Shown: one piece after another, positions 1 through 6,093 of the stretch | Layout of the letters: every line of letters starts with the position of its first letter | How positions within the stretch are numbered: position 1 is the first letter of the stretch | NCBI GenBank assembly: GCA_027492445.1 | Contig: JAPUES010000054.1 | Coordinates: 1 to 8,260, forward strand | DNA length: 8,260 bases | Direction: 5' to 3' | From: Sporomusaceae bacterium | Lineage (GTDB): Bacteria > Bacillota > Negativicutes > DSM-13327 | Made by a program: the position numbers and the translations under genes | Notes under the pieces: model-generated | Told to the model about the DNA's origin: nothing | Databases searched by the model: none | Seen by the model: the letters and a program-made list of their open reading frames with translations, nothing else

Positions 1-66
1 GATTAAAGATAAAAGCAGGGCAAAAGCCCCACCAAGTTTTTGGCGAAAAGAAAATTTTCTTCCCAT
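1..66 (-). CDS. N-terminus of a probable membrane-anchored sensor protein (partial)
   Basis: Only the first 22 codons lie in the window; the gene continues past base 1. The start ATG (66-64) follows an AGGAGG ribosome binding site with good spacing, 25 bases after the stop of the binding-protein gene, so the two are almost certainly co-transcribed. The residues read MGRKFSFRQKLGGAF followed by a leucine-rich stretch: a short basic segment (R3, K4, R8, K10) leading into a hydrophobic helix. This is how HAMP-type histidine kinases, chemoreceptors and membrane diguanylate cyclases commonly begin. That assignment is inference from 22 residues. An ABC permease or another membrane protein is possible, though permeases usually start differently. 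The reading frame itself is well supported by the ribosome binding site and spacing; the function is not. Confidence 0.6.
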   Translation of the reverse strand, partial: MGRKFSFRQKLGGAFALLLSLI

Positions 67-91
67 GGCTTTCCTCCTGCTTTCTCAAACC

Positions 92-1372
92 TTATTTCCA
101 TAATGCTTCAATTGTTACAGCGGTATGCGTGATAATATCCTCCCGTTGCTCCGGGAACTCTAGGAATTCAGTAAATAGGTTGAGGCCAACGGTGGCAACG
201 GGTGGTGGAGTTGCCAAATCATAATTAAACACCCACTGAGGGGTTTGCTCAATATCCTTTTTCATTCGTTGTTGCATAGGAGAATAAAAATCTTCCTCGA
301 CCATTGTATTAGGAACGAAGCCACCCGAGCCACGGCTCATAGCCTTGAGAGAAGTAAGAGAAGCCAAATAAGTAAGGGCTTCCTTTGCACCTTCTTTTTG
401 GATAGCATTTTTTGATAAAACGAGTCCGTCAATAGGCCCTAGGGCATAGCTAGGGATACTTTCATCTATGATTGGAAAGGGAAAATAATCGTAATCTTCC
501 CCAGGTTGCCACTTGTGATTCCCGTCAGAATATTGGCCAATAACCCAAGTTCCCATGAGTGTCATTGCGGCCTGCCCCTTAAAGACGTCATCTGTTGCAC
601 CCGTATCCCAAGAAGTTTGGAGAGGATTGGCATTAAAATAACCCTTTTTAATCAGGTCTGCCCATAAAGTAAAAACTTTGCGGACAGGTTCGTCGGCGTA
701 GGAAGCATTTCCTGTCATGAGACGCTGGCGGTAGTCATAACCCGCTGTTCGCAAGAGAAGATAATCAAACCAAAATTGAGCAGGCCATTTCTCTCTGGCG
801 CCAAGAGAAATAGGGGTTATTCCTGCTGCTTTTAATTTTTCACAGGCCATTTGAAACTCGGTCCAAGTGGTAGGAGGTTCAATGCCAGCATTTGCAAAAA
901 TTTTTTTGTTATAAAAAAAGGCGACGTAATGTTGGGTAATCGGCAGGAGATACTTTTGGCCATTGTAGGTGCAAGCAGCAGTCACAGGATTGGAAACGGT
1001 ATCAGACAAGTGGGCAGCATTCCAAGCGTCATCAATGGGTTCAAGTTTTTCTAAGATAGATGCCACCCGCGTACCGCCCCAATAGGAATATAAATCAGGT
1101 GAGCGGGAGGAAGCAATGGTGTCACCAATACTAGTCTTGAAGGCCTCATGATCCAAAGGAGTAGCCACTAACTCATAAGTATTATTATTGATATTAAAAG
1201 TTTGAACCATCTCTTGCAATCCACCGCTGAGGGTGCCAGAAAAATAATGCAAAAGAGTTACTCTTTTTTTGCTATCAGTAGCTAGCGGTTTTTCAATTTT
1301 ATGATTTATACATCCTGTAAAAAGAACACAGAGGAATGATAATAATAGCACGTATACCGGCATACGTCTCAT
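92..1372 (-). CDS. Extracellular solute-binding lipoprotein (family 1, sugar-type)
   Basis: Encodes 426 residues from the preferred ATG at 1372. That start has AAGAAGG seven bases upstream and opens directly onto a lipoprotein signal peptide: M-R-R-M, a hydrophobic run (residues 6-18), then FTGC with C21 as the likely lipidated cysteine. The -3 residue is F rather than the usual L. An in-frame ATG at 1402 would put ten polar residues ahead of the signal and has a poorer ribosome binding site. The mature part has the hallmark of sugar-type ABC binding proteins, FYNKKIFANAGIEPPTTWTEF-like at about 153-173, plus a GQAAMTLMGTW segment near 266-276. Length is normal for the family. The protein should sit on the outside of the cytoplasmic membrane and bind a carbohydrate or similar small solute. 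No permease or ATPase gene is visible. The next gene seems to be a membrane sensor, so a ligand-sensing role is possible. The ligand cannot be told from sequence. Confidence 0.9.
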   Translation of the reverse strand: MRRMPVYVLLLSFLCVLFTGCINHKIEKPLATDSKKRVTLLHYFSGTLSGGLQEMVQTFNINNNTYELVATPLDHEAFKTSIGDTIASSRSPDLYSYWGGTRVASILEKLEPIDDAWNAAHLSDTVSNPVTAACTYNGQKYLLPITQHYVAFFYNKKIFANAGIEPPTTWTEFQMACEKLKAAGITPISLGAREKWPAQFWFDYLLLRTAGYDYRQRLMTGNASYADEPVRKVFTLWADLIKKGYFNANPLQTSWDTGATDDVFKGQAAMTLMGTWVIGQYSDGNHKWQPGEDYDYFPFPIIDESIPSYALGPIDGLVLSKNAIQKEGAKEALTYLASLTSLKAMSRGSGGFVPNTMVEEDFYSPMQQRMKKDIEQTPQWVFNYDLATPPPVATVGLNLFTEFLEFPEQREDIITHTAVTIEALWK

Positions 1373-1379
1373 GTAAAAG

Positions 1380-1386
1380 CCTTCTT
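1380..1386 (-). promoter_or_regulatory. Ribosome binding site deciding the binding-protein start
   Basis: On the minus strand this reads AAGAAGG, with seven bases before the ATG at 1372. It supports that start over the in-frame ATG at 1402, whose only nearby candidate is an AGGT about 13 bases away. Confidence 0.7.
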
Positions 1387-1409
1387 TCGTTTTGAAATCC
1401 ATTGTTCTT

Positions 1410-1462
1410 TTTACCTAAAAATAGTTATACTAGCAGTTATTTTCGCTATTTACCTATAAATT
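1410..1462. repeat. Pair of 14-base direct repeats in the gap before the binding-protein gene
   Basis: TTTACCTAAAAATA (1410-1423) and TTTACCTATAAATT (1449-1462) match at 12 of 14 positions and start 39 bases apart. They flank the possible -10 element. Spaced direct repeats of this kind can be response-regulator sites, which would fit a neighbouring sensor gene. In such AT-rich DNA, chance cannot be excluded. Confidence 0.4.
1424..1429 (-). promoter_or_regulatory. Possible -10 element for the binding-protein gene
   Basis: The minus strand reads TATAAC here, about 50 bases upstream of the preferred start. At 17-18 bases spacing the -35 position holds only TAAATA or GTAAAT, a poor match, so the promoter would be weak or activator-dependent. 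It lies between two copies of a 14-base direct repeat (1410-1423 and 1449-1462). Transcription from the upstream RyR/AAA+ gene could also supply this gene. Confidence 0.3.
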
Positions 1463-1483
1463 CCTGCTTTGTATGACAGGTTT

Positions 1484-4066
1484 TTACATCTTGGTTTCAC
1501 AATTACATAAGAACTTTAGCCGCTCAATTTTAAAATTGGCATGGGCCAGTATTTCTGGCCAGATACTTACCATTTGGCAGATTTTGGACTTCTTATCCTT
1601 TGGCAAACTAACCCAATTTACCAAAGAAGGATCAGTTTTAGCATTTTTATCTAGGACATTGCCTTTCTTCCAGCCAGCCCCTTTTAAATAACGACACTGA
1701 TGGGTATGTTCGTAGGAGGCAAGCATTTCCAATTCTTTTTCGGTAAACGCTAGCACCTCTGGAGTTTCTTTTACGGATACCACATCGTAGTTAATGGTGA
1801 GCAATGCATTGGGGATAATTCTTGCTTGACTGCGAGCTGATTCTTTGAGATCTTCTGCAAGATCTTCCCATTTGTTAAGGAAGTCAGGTTCGATATTTCC
1901 TGCAGATTCATTCAATTCTCGATATTTTTCATGAATGGCCATAGAGAGAGTTTCAATTTTCTCACTAAAGAAGGTGTCATGCATAAGGTGGCGTAAAAAC
2001 TCTTCTTCATCCACATGTAGCCTCATTTGTTCTTTGGATGGCAGATAAGACTGCTCCCATTTCTTTGCATCCGTGAGCAGGCTCATTTCTAAAATTGCTT
2101 CCATGGATCGTGATTCATGTTTGTACCTTGGGATTTTAAGCAGGGCACGTAATACTCCGTTATCGATTTGTGCCTTGCCTTTATCATTAATTAAATGAGG
2201 TACTTTTCTTTCTAGTAGTGCCCGCAGTAGCATGGCGCGGCGAATAATAAACAGTTGATCGCTATGGTCATTGGTTTGATTTGGTCCTAAAATATTTACA
2301 TAACCTCGCAAGCGACTTAAAAAATCCGGTCCTTTTGCACCTTTAAAGCCTGATAAGAACTTCTTGTGTTCTTTTTCGTCTTCAATGTCTTCCCCGCAAA
2401 ATTCTTTTAAGGTACTGCTTGTACCACCGGCAAAGACAAAAATAGCTTTTCCTAAAGAATGAAGGGAATCACCTTCCCGGAAGACCCCATCTTGCATAGG
2501 GGCTAAAAAGTATTTTAACCAGCCAAGCTTTTCTTCAAAAGCAGAATCAAATTCATCAAAAAAGACTAAGGGTAGCTTGCCTTCTAAGGCAAAATCTCTT
2601 ACCCGATGAAAGGCATTGATTAAATCTAAGGGGGTACGTAGTTGAGATAAATTAAAATTCAGCTTCTTAATCAAGGCGGGTGCAATGCTAGCAGCTATTT
2701 CCGTTACGCCAAAGGATTTTCCCGAACCCGGCGTGCCAAAGACGGCAATGCACAGAGGGCGAGGAGGATTTGCTGTAGAAATGTATTCCCACATGAGATT
2801 TTTAATGCTGCGGTAGCTTTCAATTTCACCTCGATCGACGGTTTGTAGCTTCCCGAATTGGGCAATCGGGATAAATTTTAGGGCGTGCTGGACTCCATTT
2901 TTGACAATATCATAGGCGATTTCAGCTAAATTCGTAGAACTTTTTTCTTTTAAGATATACCAGCAAGATTGGCAATTGGTATTTTCAGAAAGACGGATTG
3001 CCACGTCTTGTACATGCTCTTTAAAGATAAAATCATTTTCCTCTTCACTAAAGACGCGGGGACTTGGGAAAGAGGAATCTTCAATATAGTTACCAAAGCC
3101 TTCAATAAAATATTTTTGGGAAGCAACAATTCCCTCCCGGATGCCTTCACCGATGGATAAAGAGATTTCATCATTGTTATCCTGCCCTAAAACAATGCTG
3201 CGGGCAATTCCTGCTACAAAACAAGAGGTAAAACCAGACATCTTTCCTTGGCTCTCAGTGATAGACCCTCCTTCAAATTCATAAGGGAGAAAGTACAAAT
3301 GAGATTCAGGAACCCCTTCATTTTTATAATAAATAGCTCCTTCCAGGCCAAAAAGAACAATGAGATGACGGCAGTGGGCAAGAAAAGAAAGGTTTGGACT
3401 ATTATTAATCTGCCAGACAAAATCTTGGGCGGTTCGTTCCCAGGAAAGACTGCGGCTGATATTCACTCCCTTGGCACGCAAATCATCGCTATTAATAATG
3501 ACAATGGTATTGTCCATATGGTTTTCTGCTAATCGTTTCCAAAGGAGGGTGGAATTAATGGGGTTACTCATTTTATACAAGACAATCGGTGATTTACCAG
3601 GTGTTTTTATGGCTAGCGGCCAAAAGTCTTCATTGGAGTGATAACCATTATTTTCATCATCGATAATCACCATATCTGCATTTTCATCATCATTGGTAAT
3701 GGGTAAGGATTTGGATGCACCAGCAGATGGCCCAGCAAAACCAAGAAAACGTTTTACACGGTACACTTTATCCTTAGTCTTATTATTAGGGAAGACCGGG
3801 AACATATCTACCTCGGCAATTGCCCGCAGGAAGTCCTTGGCAGGGATAGAGTCTAAATCCGGCAATTGGGGGGAAAGGACACAAGAACCTGTTGCTAAGG
3901 TTACAAGTTTGGCTAGGAGCAGTGCTTCCCCTGGCATTAAGACGGTATGCACATTGGAGTTGTTCTGCCAATTTAAGCCTGTATTATGTTGGGGTTCTGT
4001 TATCCAATACAGGGAATTGATACAAATATCTCCCGATACAACAATATTAAAAGGGTTGCTTTCCAT
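1484..4066 (-). CDS. Three-part protein: PfkB-like region, AAA+ ATPase, RyR-like domain
   Basis: Encodes 860 residues from the ATG at 4066, preceded by AAGGAG with an eight-base spacer. The in-frame ATG at 4108 lacks a comparable site. Residues 1-340 resemble a worn-down PfkB/ribokinase fold: SGDICIN near 11-17, a FGLEGAIYY strand-turn at 239-247, and GFTSCFVAGIA at 278-288, where kinases have GAGD; S281 takes the place of the catalytic Asp, so sugar phosphorylation is unlikely. A CxxC (C365, C368) lies in the linker. Residues about 435-680 form an AAA+ module: Walker A GTPGSGKS (444-451), Walker B FFDEFD (502-507, with D504 and E505), a sensor-1 strand FVFAGGTSS, arginine-finger candidates R585/R587 in FLSRLRG, and a sensor-2 candidate R653. 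Residues about 703-852 match the bacterial RyR pattern: IHEKYRE, a SARSQA segment, EH at 786-787, GW at 798-799, then DPSLVNWVSLP. The protein is presumably a cytoplasmic, oligomeric, ATP-driven machine. Substrate and role are unknown; signalling or defence is possible. Confidence 0.88.
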   Translation of the reverse strand: MESNPFNIVVSGDICINSLYWITEPQHNTGLNWQNNSNVHTVLMPGEALLLAKLVTLATGSCVLSPQLPDLDSIPAKDFLRAIAEVDMFPVFPNNKTKDKVYRVKRFLGFAGPSAGASKSLPITNDDENADMVIIDDENNGYHSNEDFWPLAIKTPGKSPIVLYKMSNPINSTLLWKRLAENHMDNTIVIINSDDLRAKGVNISRSLSWERTAQDFVWQINNSPNLSFLAHCRHLIVLFGLEGAIYYKNEGVPESHLYFLPYEFEGGSITESQGKMSGFTSCFVAGIARSIVLGQDNNDEISLSIGEGIREGIVASQKYFIEGFGNYIEDSSFPSPRVFSEEENDFIFKEHVQDVAIRLSENTNCQSCWYILKEKSSTNLAEIAYDIVKNGVQHALKFIPIAQFGKLQTVDRGEIESYRSIKNLMWEYISTANPPRPLCIAVFGTPGSGKSFGVTEIAASIAPALIKKLNFNLSQLRTPLDLINAFHRVRDFALEGKLPLVFFDEFDSAFEEKLGWLKYFLAPMQDGVFREGDSLHSLGKAIFVFAGGTSSTLKEFCGEDIEDEKEHKKFLSGFKGAKGPDFLSRLRGYVNILGPNQTNDHSDQLFIIRRAMLLRALLERKVPHLINDKGKAQIDNGVLRALLKIPRYKHESRSMEAILEMSLLTDAKKWEQSYLPSKEQMRLHVDEEEFLRHLMHDTFFSEKIETLSMAIHEKYRELNESAGNIEPDFLNKWEDLAEDLKESARSQARIIPNALLTINYDVVSVKETPEVLAFTEKELEMLASYEHTHQCRYLKGAGWKKGNVLDKNAKTDPSLVNWVSLPKDKKSKICQMVSIWPEILAHANFKIERLKFLCNCETKM

Positions 4067-4074
4067 AATCCTCA

Positions 4075-4080
4075 CTCCTT
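4075..4080 (-). promoter_or_regulatory. Ribosome binding site deciding the RyR/AAA+ start
   Basis: AAGGAG on the minus strand, eight bases before the ATG at 4066. It favours this start over the ATG at 4108, which would add 14 residues that look unrelated to the fold. Confidence 0.8.
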
Positions 4081-4136
4081 TTCTATTTAAATGTAATACT
4101 ATGTTCATAAATAAGAGTAATTAGCCTAGTGTGTAT

Positions 4137-4165
4137 ATTATATAGTGATAAATACTGGTAATCAA
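4137..4165 (-). promoter_or_regulatory. Sigma-A-type promoter of the RyR/AAA+ gene
   Basis: The minus strand carries TTGATT (4165-4160), a 17-base spacer and a perfect TATAAT (4142-4137). Transcription would start near 4130 and leave a leader of about 64 bases before the ATG at 4066. The -35 matches consensus at four of six positions. No operator-like palindrome is evident, so expression could be constitutive. Confidence 0.7.
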
Positions 4166-4210
4166 GGGAAAGAGGAGTGGTAAGGTTCTAGTAAAGGGGA
4201 GAGAATTTTA

Positions 4211-4219
4211 TGGTATAAT
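4211..4219 (+). promoter_or_regulatory. Extended -10 promoter of the aldolase-family gene
   Basis: TGGTATAAT is a perfect extended -10 (TG-n-TATAAT). The -35 position at 17 bases spacing (GTAAAG) is poor, which is common when the TGn element is present. A start near 4226 gives a leader of about 50 bases. The promoter diverges from that of the RyR/AAA+ gene, with about 45 bases between the two elements. Confidence 0.6.
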
Positions 4220-4277
4220 TTTAGCTAAGTATACAAATAATTGGTACAGCTTATTACAATAAAAGGGGAAACAAAAA

Positions 4278-5303
4278 ATGTATAGTTTTAAAAATGACTA
4301 CAGTGAGGGAGCCCATCCACAAATATTACAGGCTTTGCTCGATAGTAATATGGAACAGGTGGAAGCCTATGGACAAGATTATTATACCCTACAAGCAATT
4401 GAAGGATTAAAAAAAAGAATCAATCGGCAAGATATTGATATTCATTTTCTATCTGGAGGGACACAAACCAATCTTACCGCTTTGTCAGCTTTTTTAAGAC
4501 CTCATGAAGGGGTTATTGCTGCTAGCACGGGACATATTTTAGTTCATGAAACAGGAGCTATTGAAGCTACAGGACATAAAATTTATTCCATAGAAGTACA
4601 AGATGGAAAACTAAATACGGCCCATATTAAAGCTGCTGTTGATCTTCACACGGATGAGCATATGGTGAAACCAAAATTAGTTTACATTTCAAATCCTACG
4701 GAAATTGGGTCCATCTATAGTAAGCGAGAATTGCAGGAGTTAAGTCAGTTTTGCAAGGGACAGAAATTATTATTATTTATTGATGGTGCTCGCTTAGGCT
4801 GTGCCTTGTGCTCAGAAGAAAACGATATGACTCTTACCGATCTTGGCTTATTAACAGATGCTTTTTATATTGGCGGAACTAAGAATGGTGCTCTTATGGG
4901 GGAAGCTCTGGTTATTTGTAATGAGCTACTTAAAGAGGATTTTCGGTTTCATATGAAGCAAAAAGGAGCATTGCTGGCCAAGGGGAAAATTCTTGGGATA
5001 CAGTTTTTAGAGCTGTTTCGCGATGATTTATACTTTACACTGGCAAGGCATGCAAATGCTATGGCTAGCTTACTAAGGAATGCTATTAGTCAGGCCGGAT
5101 TTTCTTTCCTAACCCACGCACCTGCCAATCAAATATTTCCTATCTTGCCCAACGAATTAATTGCCAAGCTGCAAGAAAATTATTCTTTTTATGTATGGGA
5201 AAAAATTGATGAACAGCATTCTGCCATTCGGCTAGTTACTTCGTGGGCTACAAGAGAAGATGCGGTTAGAGCATTTATTGAAGAACTCAACAATGCACTA
5301 TAG
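4278..5303 (+). CDS. PLP-dependent threonine aldolase family enzyme
   Basis: Encodes 341 residues, a normal length for low-specificity L-threonine aldolases and related beta-eliminating lyases (fold-type I). The start has an AAAAGGGG ribosome binding site about nine bases upstream. Family features in order: a short N-terminus with NDYSEGAHP; a phosphate-cup motif SGGTQTN (59-65); HI at 86-87 followed by an ETG motif, where H86 is the likely ring-stacking residue; an FIDGAR strand with D169, expected to pair with the pyridine nitrogen, and R172; and GGTKNGAL with K202 as the expected Schiff-base lysine. The predicted reaction is cleavage of L-threonine or L-allo-threonine to glycine and acetaldehyde in the cytoplasm. 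Other beta-hydroxy amino acids, or a beta-elimination, are possible because specificity is not readable from the motifs. It has its own promoter and no clear terminator before the tetR promoter. No functional link to the divergent RyR/AAA+ gene is apparent. Confidence 0.9.
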   Translation: MYSFKNDYSEGAHPQILQALLDSNMEQVEAYGQDYYTLQAIEGLKKRINRQDIDIHFLSGGTQTNLTALSAFLRPHEGVIAASTGHILVHETGAIEATGHKIYSIEVQDGKLNTAHIKAAVDLHTDEHMVKPKLVYISNPTEIGSIYSKRELQELSQFCKGQKLLLFIDGARLGCALCSEENDMTLTDLGLLTDAFYIGGTKNGALMGEALVICNELLKEDFRFHMKQKGALLAKGKILGIQFLELFRDDLYFTLARHANAMASLLRNAISQAGFSFLTHAPANQIFPILPNELIAKLQENYSFYVWEKIDEQHSAIRLVTSWATREDAVRAFIEELNNAL

Positions 5304-5333
5304 TAAGGCTCTGTAGCTCGCTAGAAAAATCTA

Positions 5334-5362
5334 TTGACAATCTACTAGCCTTTTGTGATAAT
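5334..5362 (+). promoter_or_regulatory. Strong promoter of the tetR gene
   Basis: TTGACA (5334-5339, full consensus), a 17-base spacer and GATAAT (5357-5362), with a TGT just upstream making an extended -10. Transcription would begin near 5369, inside the left arm of the palindromic operator, so bound repressor should block it. This start also rules out translation from the in-frame ATG at 5355. Confidence 0.85.
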
Positions 5363-5364
5363 AC

Positions 5365-5390
5365 ATACATACCGTCCGGTAGGTATGTAT
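5365..5390. promoter_or_regulatory. Palindromic operator O1 at the tetR transcription start
   Basis: Two perfect 9-base arms, ATACATACC (5365-5373) and GGTATGTAT (5382-5390), are separated by eight bases (GTCCGGTA). The 22-base core 5367-5388 recurs upstream of the adaptor gene with 19 identical positions. Size, symmetry and position right after the -10 element fit a TetR-family binding site, so autorepression by the adjacent gene product is the natural reading. Confidence 0.85.
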
Positions 5391-5408
5391 GGGGAGATGG
5401 AATGTAAT

Positions 5409-5990
5409 ATGACAAAAAATATGATAATAATAACAGCACTACGTTTGTTTTTATTACGAGGATACAAAAATGTTTCTCTGGTAGATGTGGCAAAAGAGAT
5501 GGGTATCACCAAAGGCGGAATATACCATTATTTTGGTAGTAAGGAAGATCTGTTTCAAGTTGGTATTTGCTATTTATTTGGTCAATTTGAAGCTAAGTAT
5601 GTAGAAGCTTTAGGTGCCGAGAAAAGCTTCCGGGAGACCTTACGATTTTTACTTGGTGGTGAGTTGGAGTTTTATATTGAAGGTTTACTTAATATGAAGC
5701 AAGGGGATTATCGCGCGAATAATGCAAGTCTGGCACTGGAAATTATGCATAACTTCCCAAACATTCAAGAAGAAATTGATCGCAGCCAATTAGAAGTTCG
5801 CGATATTATGGCAGGAAAATTGCAAAGGGCACAAGAAACAGGGGAAATTAGAAAAGACCTTGATGCACAAAACTTGGCCACCCTTGTGTTAGCTACATCT
5901 AGCGGACTAAATGTATTAGGTAAAAACTTAAATACCCCACTTATGCGCCAGCAAATGATTGACAGTGTTTGGCGATTGATTGGGGCATAA
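5409..5990 (+). CDS. TetR/AcrR-family transcriptional repressor
   Basis: Encodes 193 residues from the ATG at 5409. The longer frame from 5355 would start upstream of the predicted transcription start and run through the operator, so it is rejected. The ribosome binding site is modest (GGGGAG with a 12-base spacer, or GATGG with eight). The N-terminus holds the family DNA-binding domain: helix 1 (ITALRLFLLRGYKNVSL), then the helix-turn-helix VDVAKEMGITKGGIYHYFGS (25-44) and KEDLF. The rest is an all-helical ligand-binding region (about 50-193) with no recognisable ligand signature; length is usual for the family. It lies between two copies of the same palindrome and directly ahead of RND efflux genes, so it most likely represses both itself and the pump and is released by a pump substrate such as a toxic hydrophobic compound. 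The inducer is unknown. Confidence 0.93.
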   Translation: MTKNMIIITALRLFLLRGYKNVSLVDVAKEMGITKGGIYHYFGSKEDLFQVGICYLFGQFEAKYVEALGAEKSFRETLRFLLGGELEFYIEGLLNMKQGDYRANNASLALEIMHNFPNIQEEIDRSQLEVRDIMAGKLQRAQETGEIRKDLDAQNLATLVLATSSGLNVLGKNLNTPLMRQQMIDSVWRLIGA

Positions 5991-5997
5991 TCTGCTT

Positions 5998-6022
5998 AAA
6001 AGAAACAAAAACTGTTTCTTTT
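5998..6022 (+). terminator. Weak AT-rich hairpin between tetR and the adaptor gene
   Basis: A 10-base perfect stem (AAAAGAAACA pairing with TGTTTCTTTT) with a five-base loop begins seven bases after the tetR stop and is followed by a short pyrimidine-rich run (6023-6025). Only two of the ten pairs are G-C, so termination would be inefficient. It may act as a partial terminator that lowers pump expression relative to the repressor. Confidence 0.4.
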
Positions 6023-6028
6023 TCTGTT

Positions 6029-6054
6029 CAACATACCGACTAGTAGGTATGTTG
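6029..6054. promoter_or_regulatory. Palindromic operator O2 upstream of the efflux adaptor gene
   Basis: Perfect 9-base arms CAACATACC (6029-6037) and GGTATGTTG (6046-6054) around the eight-base centre GACTAGTA. Its 22-base core (6031-6052) differs from the tetR-promoter copy (5367-5388) at only three central positions. It ends 39 bases before the adaptor ATG. Repressor bound here could block a local promoter or act as a roadblock to read-through. A local promoter is not obvious; the best candidate is a weak TGTTCA (6025-6030) with TATGTT (6048-6053). Confidence 0.85.
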
Positions 6055-6093
6055 AGGCGGAAGTGATAGATAATTTATAAGGAGGCAGGAATA

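Noticed and set aside
1373..1402. Longer binding-protein start at the ATG at 1402
   Set aside because: It adds ten polar residues before the signal peptide and has a weak, badly spaced ribosome binding site, while the ATG at 1372 has AAGAAGG at seven bases.
1462..1483. Hairpin after the RyR/AAA+ stop (CCTG...CAGG) as a terminator
   Set aside because: Only four base pairs with a loop of about ten bases and no T-run; too weak to call.
1703..1709. GGTATGT half-site resembling one arm of the TetR palindromes
   Set aside because: It has no matching second arm at the eight-base spacing and lies inside a coding region.
4067..4108. Longer RyR/AAA+ start at the ATG at 4108
   Set aside because: The ATG at 4066 has AAGGAG at an ideal distance; the extra 14 residues would be encoded by the ribosome binding site region itself.
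3693..4124. 143-codon open frame on the plus strand opposite the RyR/AAA+ gene
   Set aside because: It lies wholly antisense to a convincing gene, and its translation shows no recognisable motif.
5355..5408. Longer TetR start at the ATG at 5355
   Set aside because: It lies upstream of the predicted transcription start (about 5369) and would translate the operator.
5959..5991. TTGACA with CATAAT near the end of tetR as a promoter for the pump genes
   Set aside because: The spacer is 21 bases, too long for a sigma-A promoter, and the elements fall in coding sequence.
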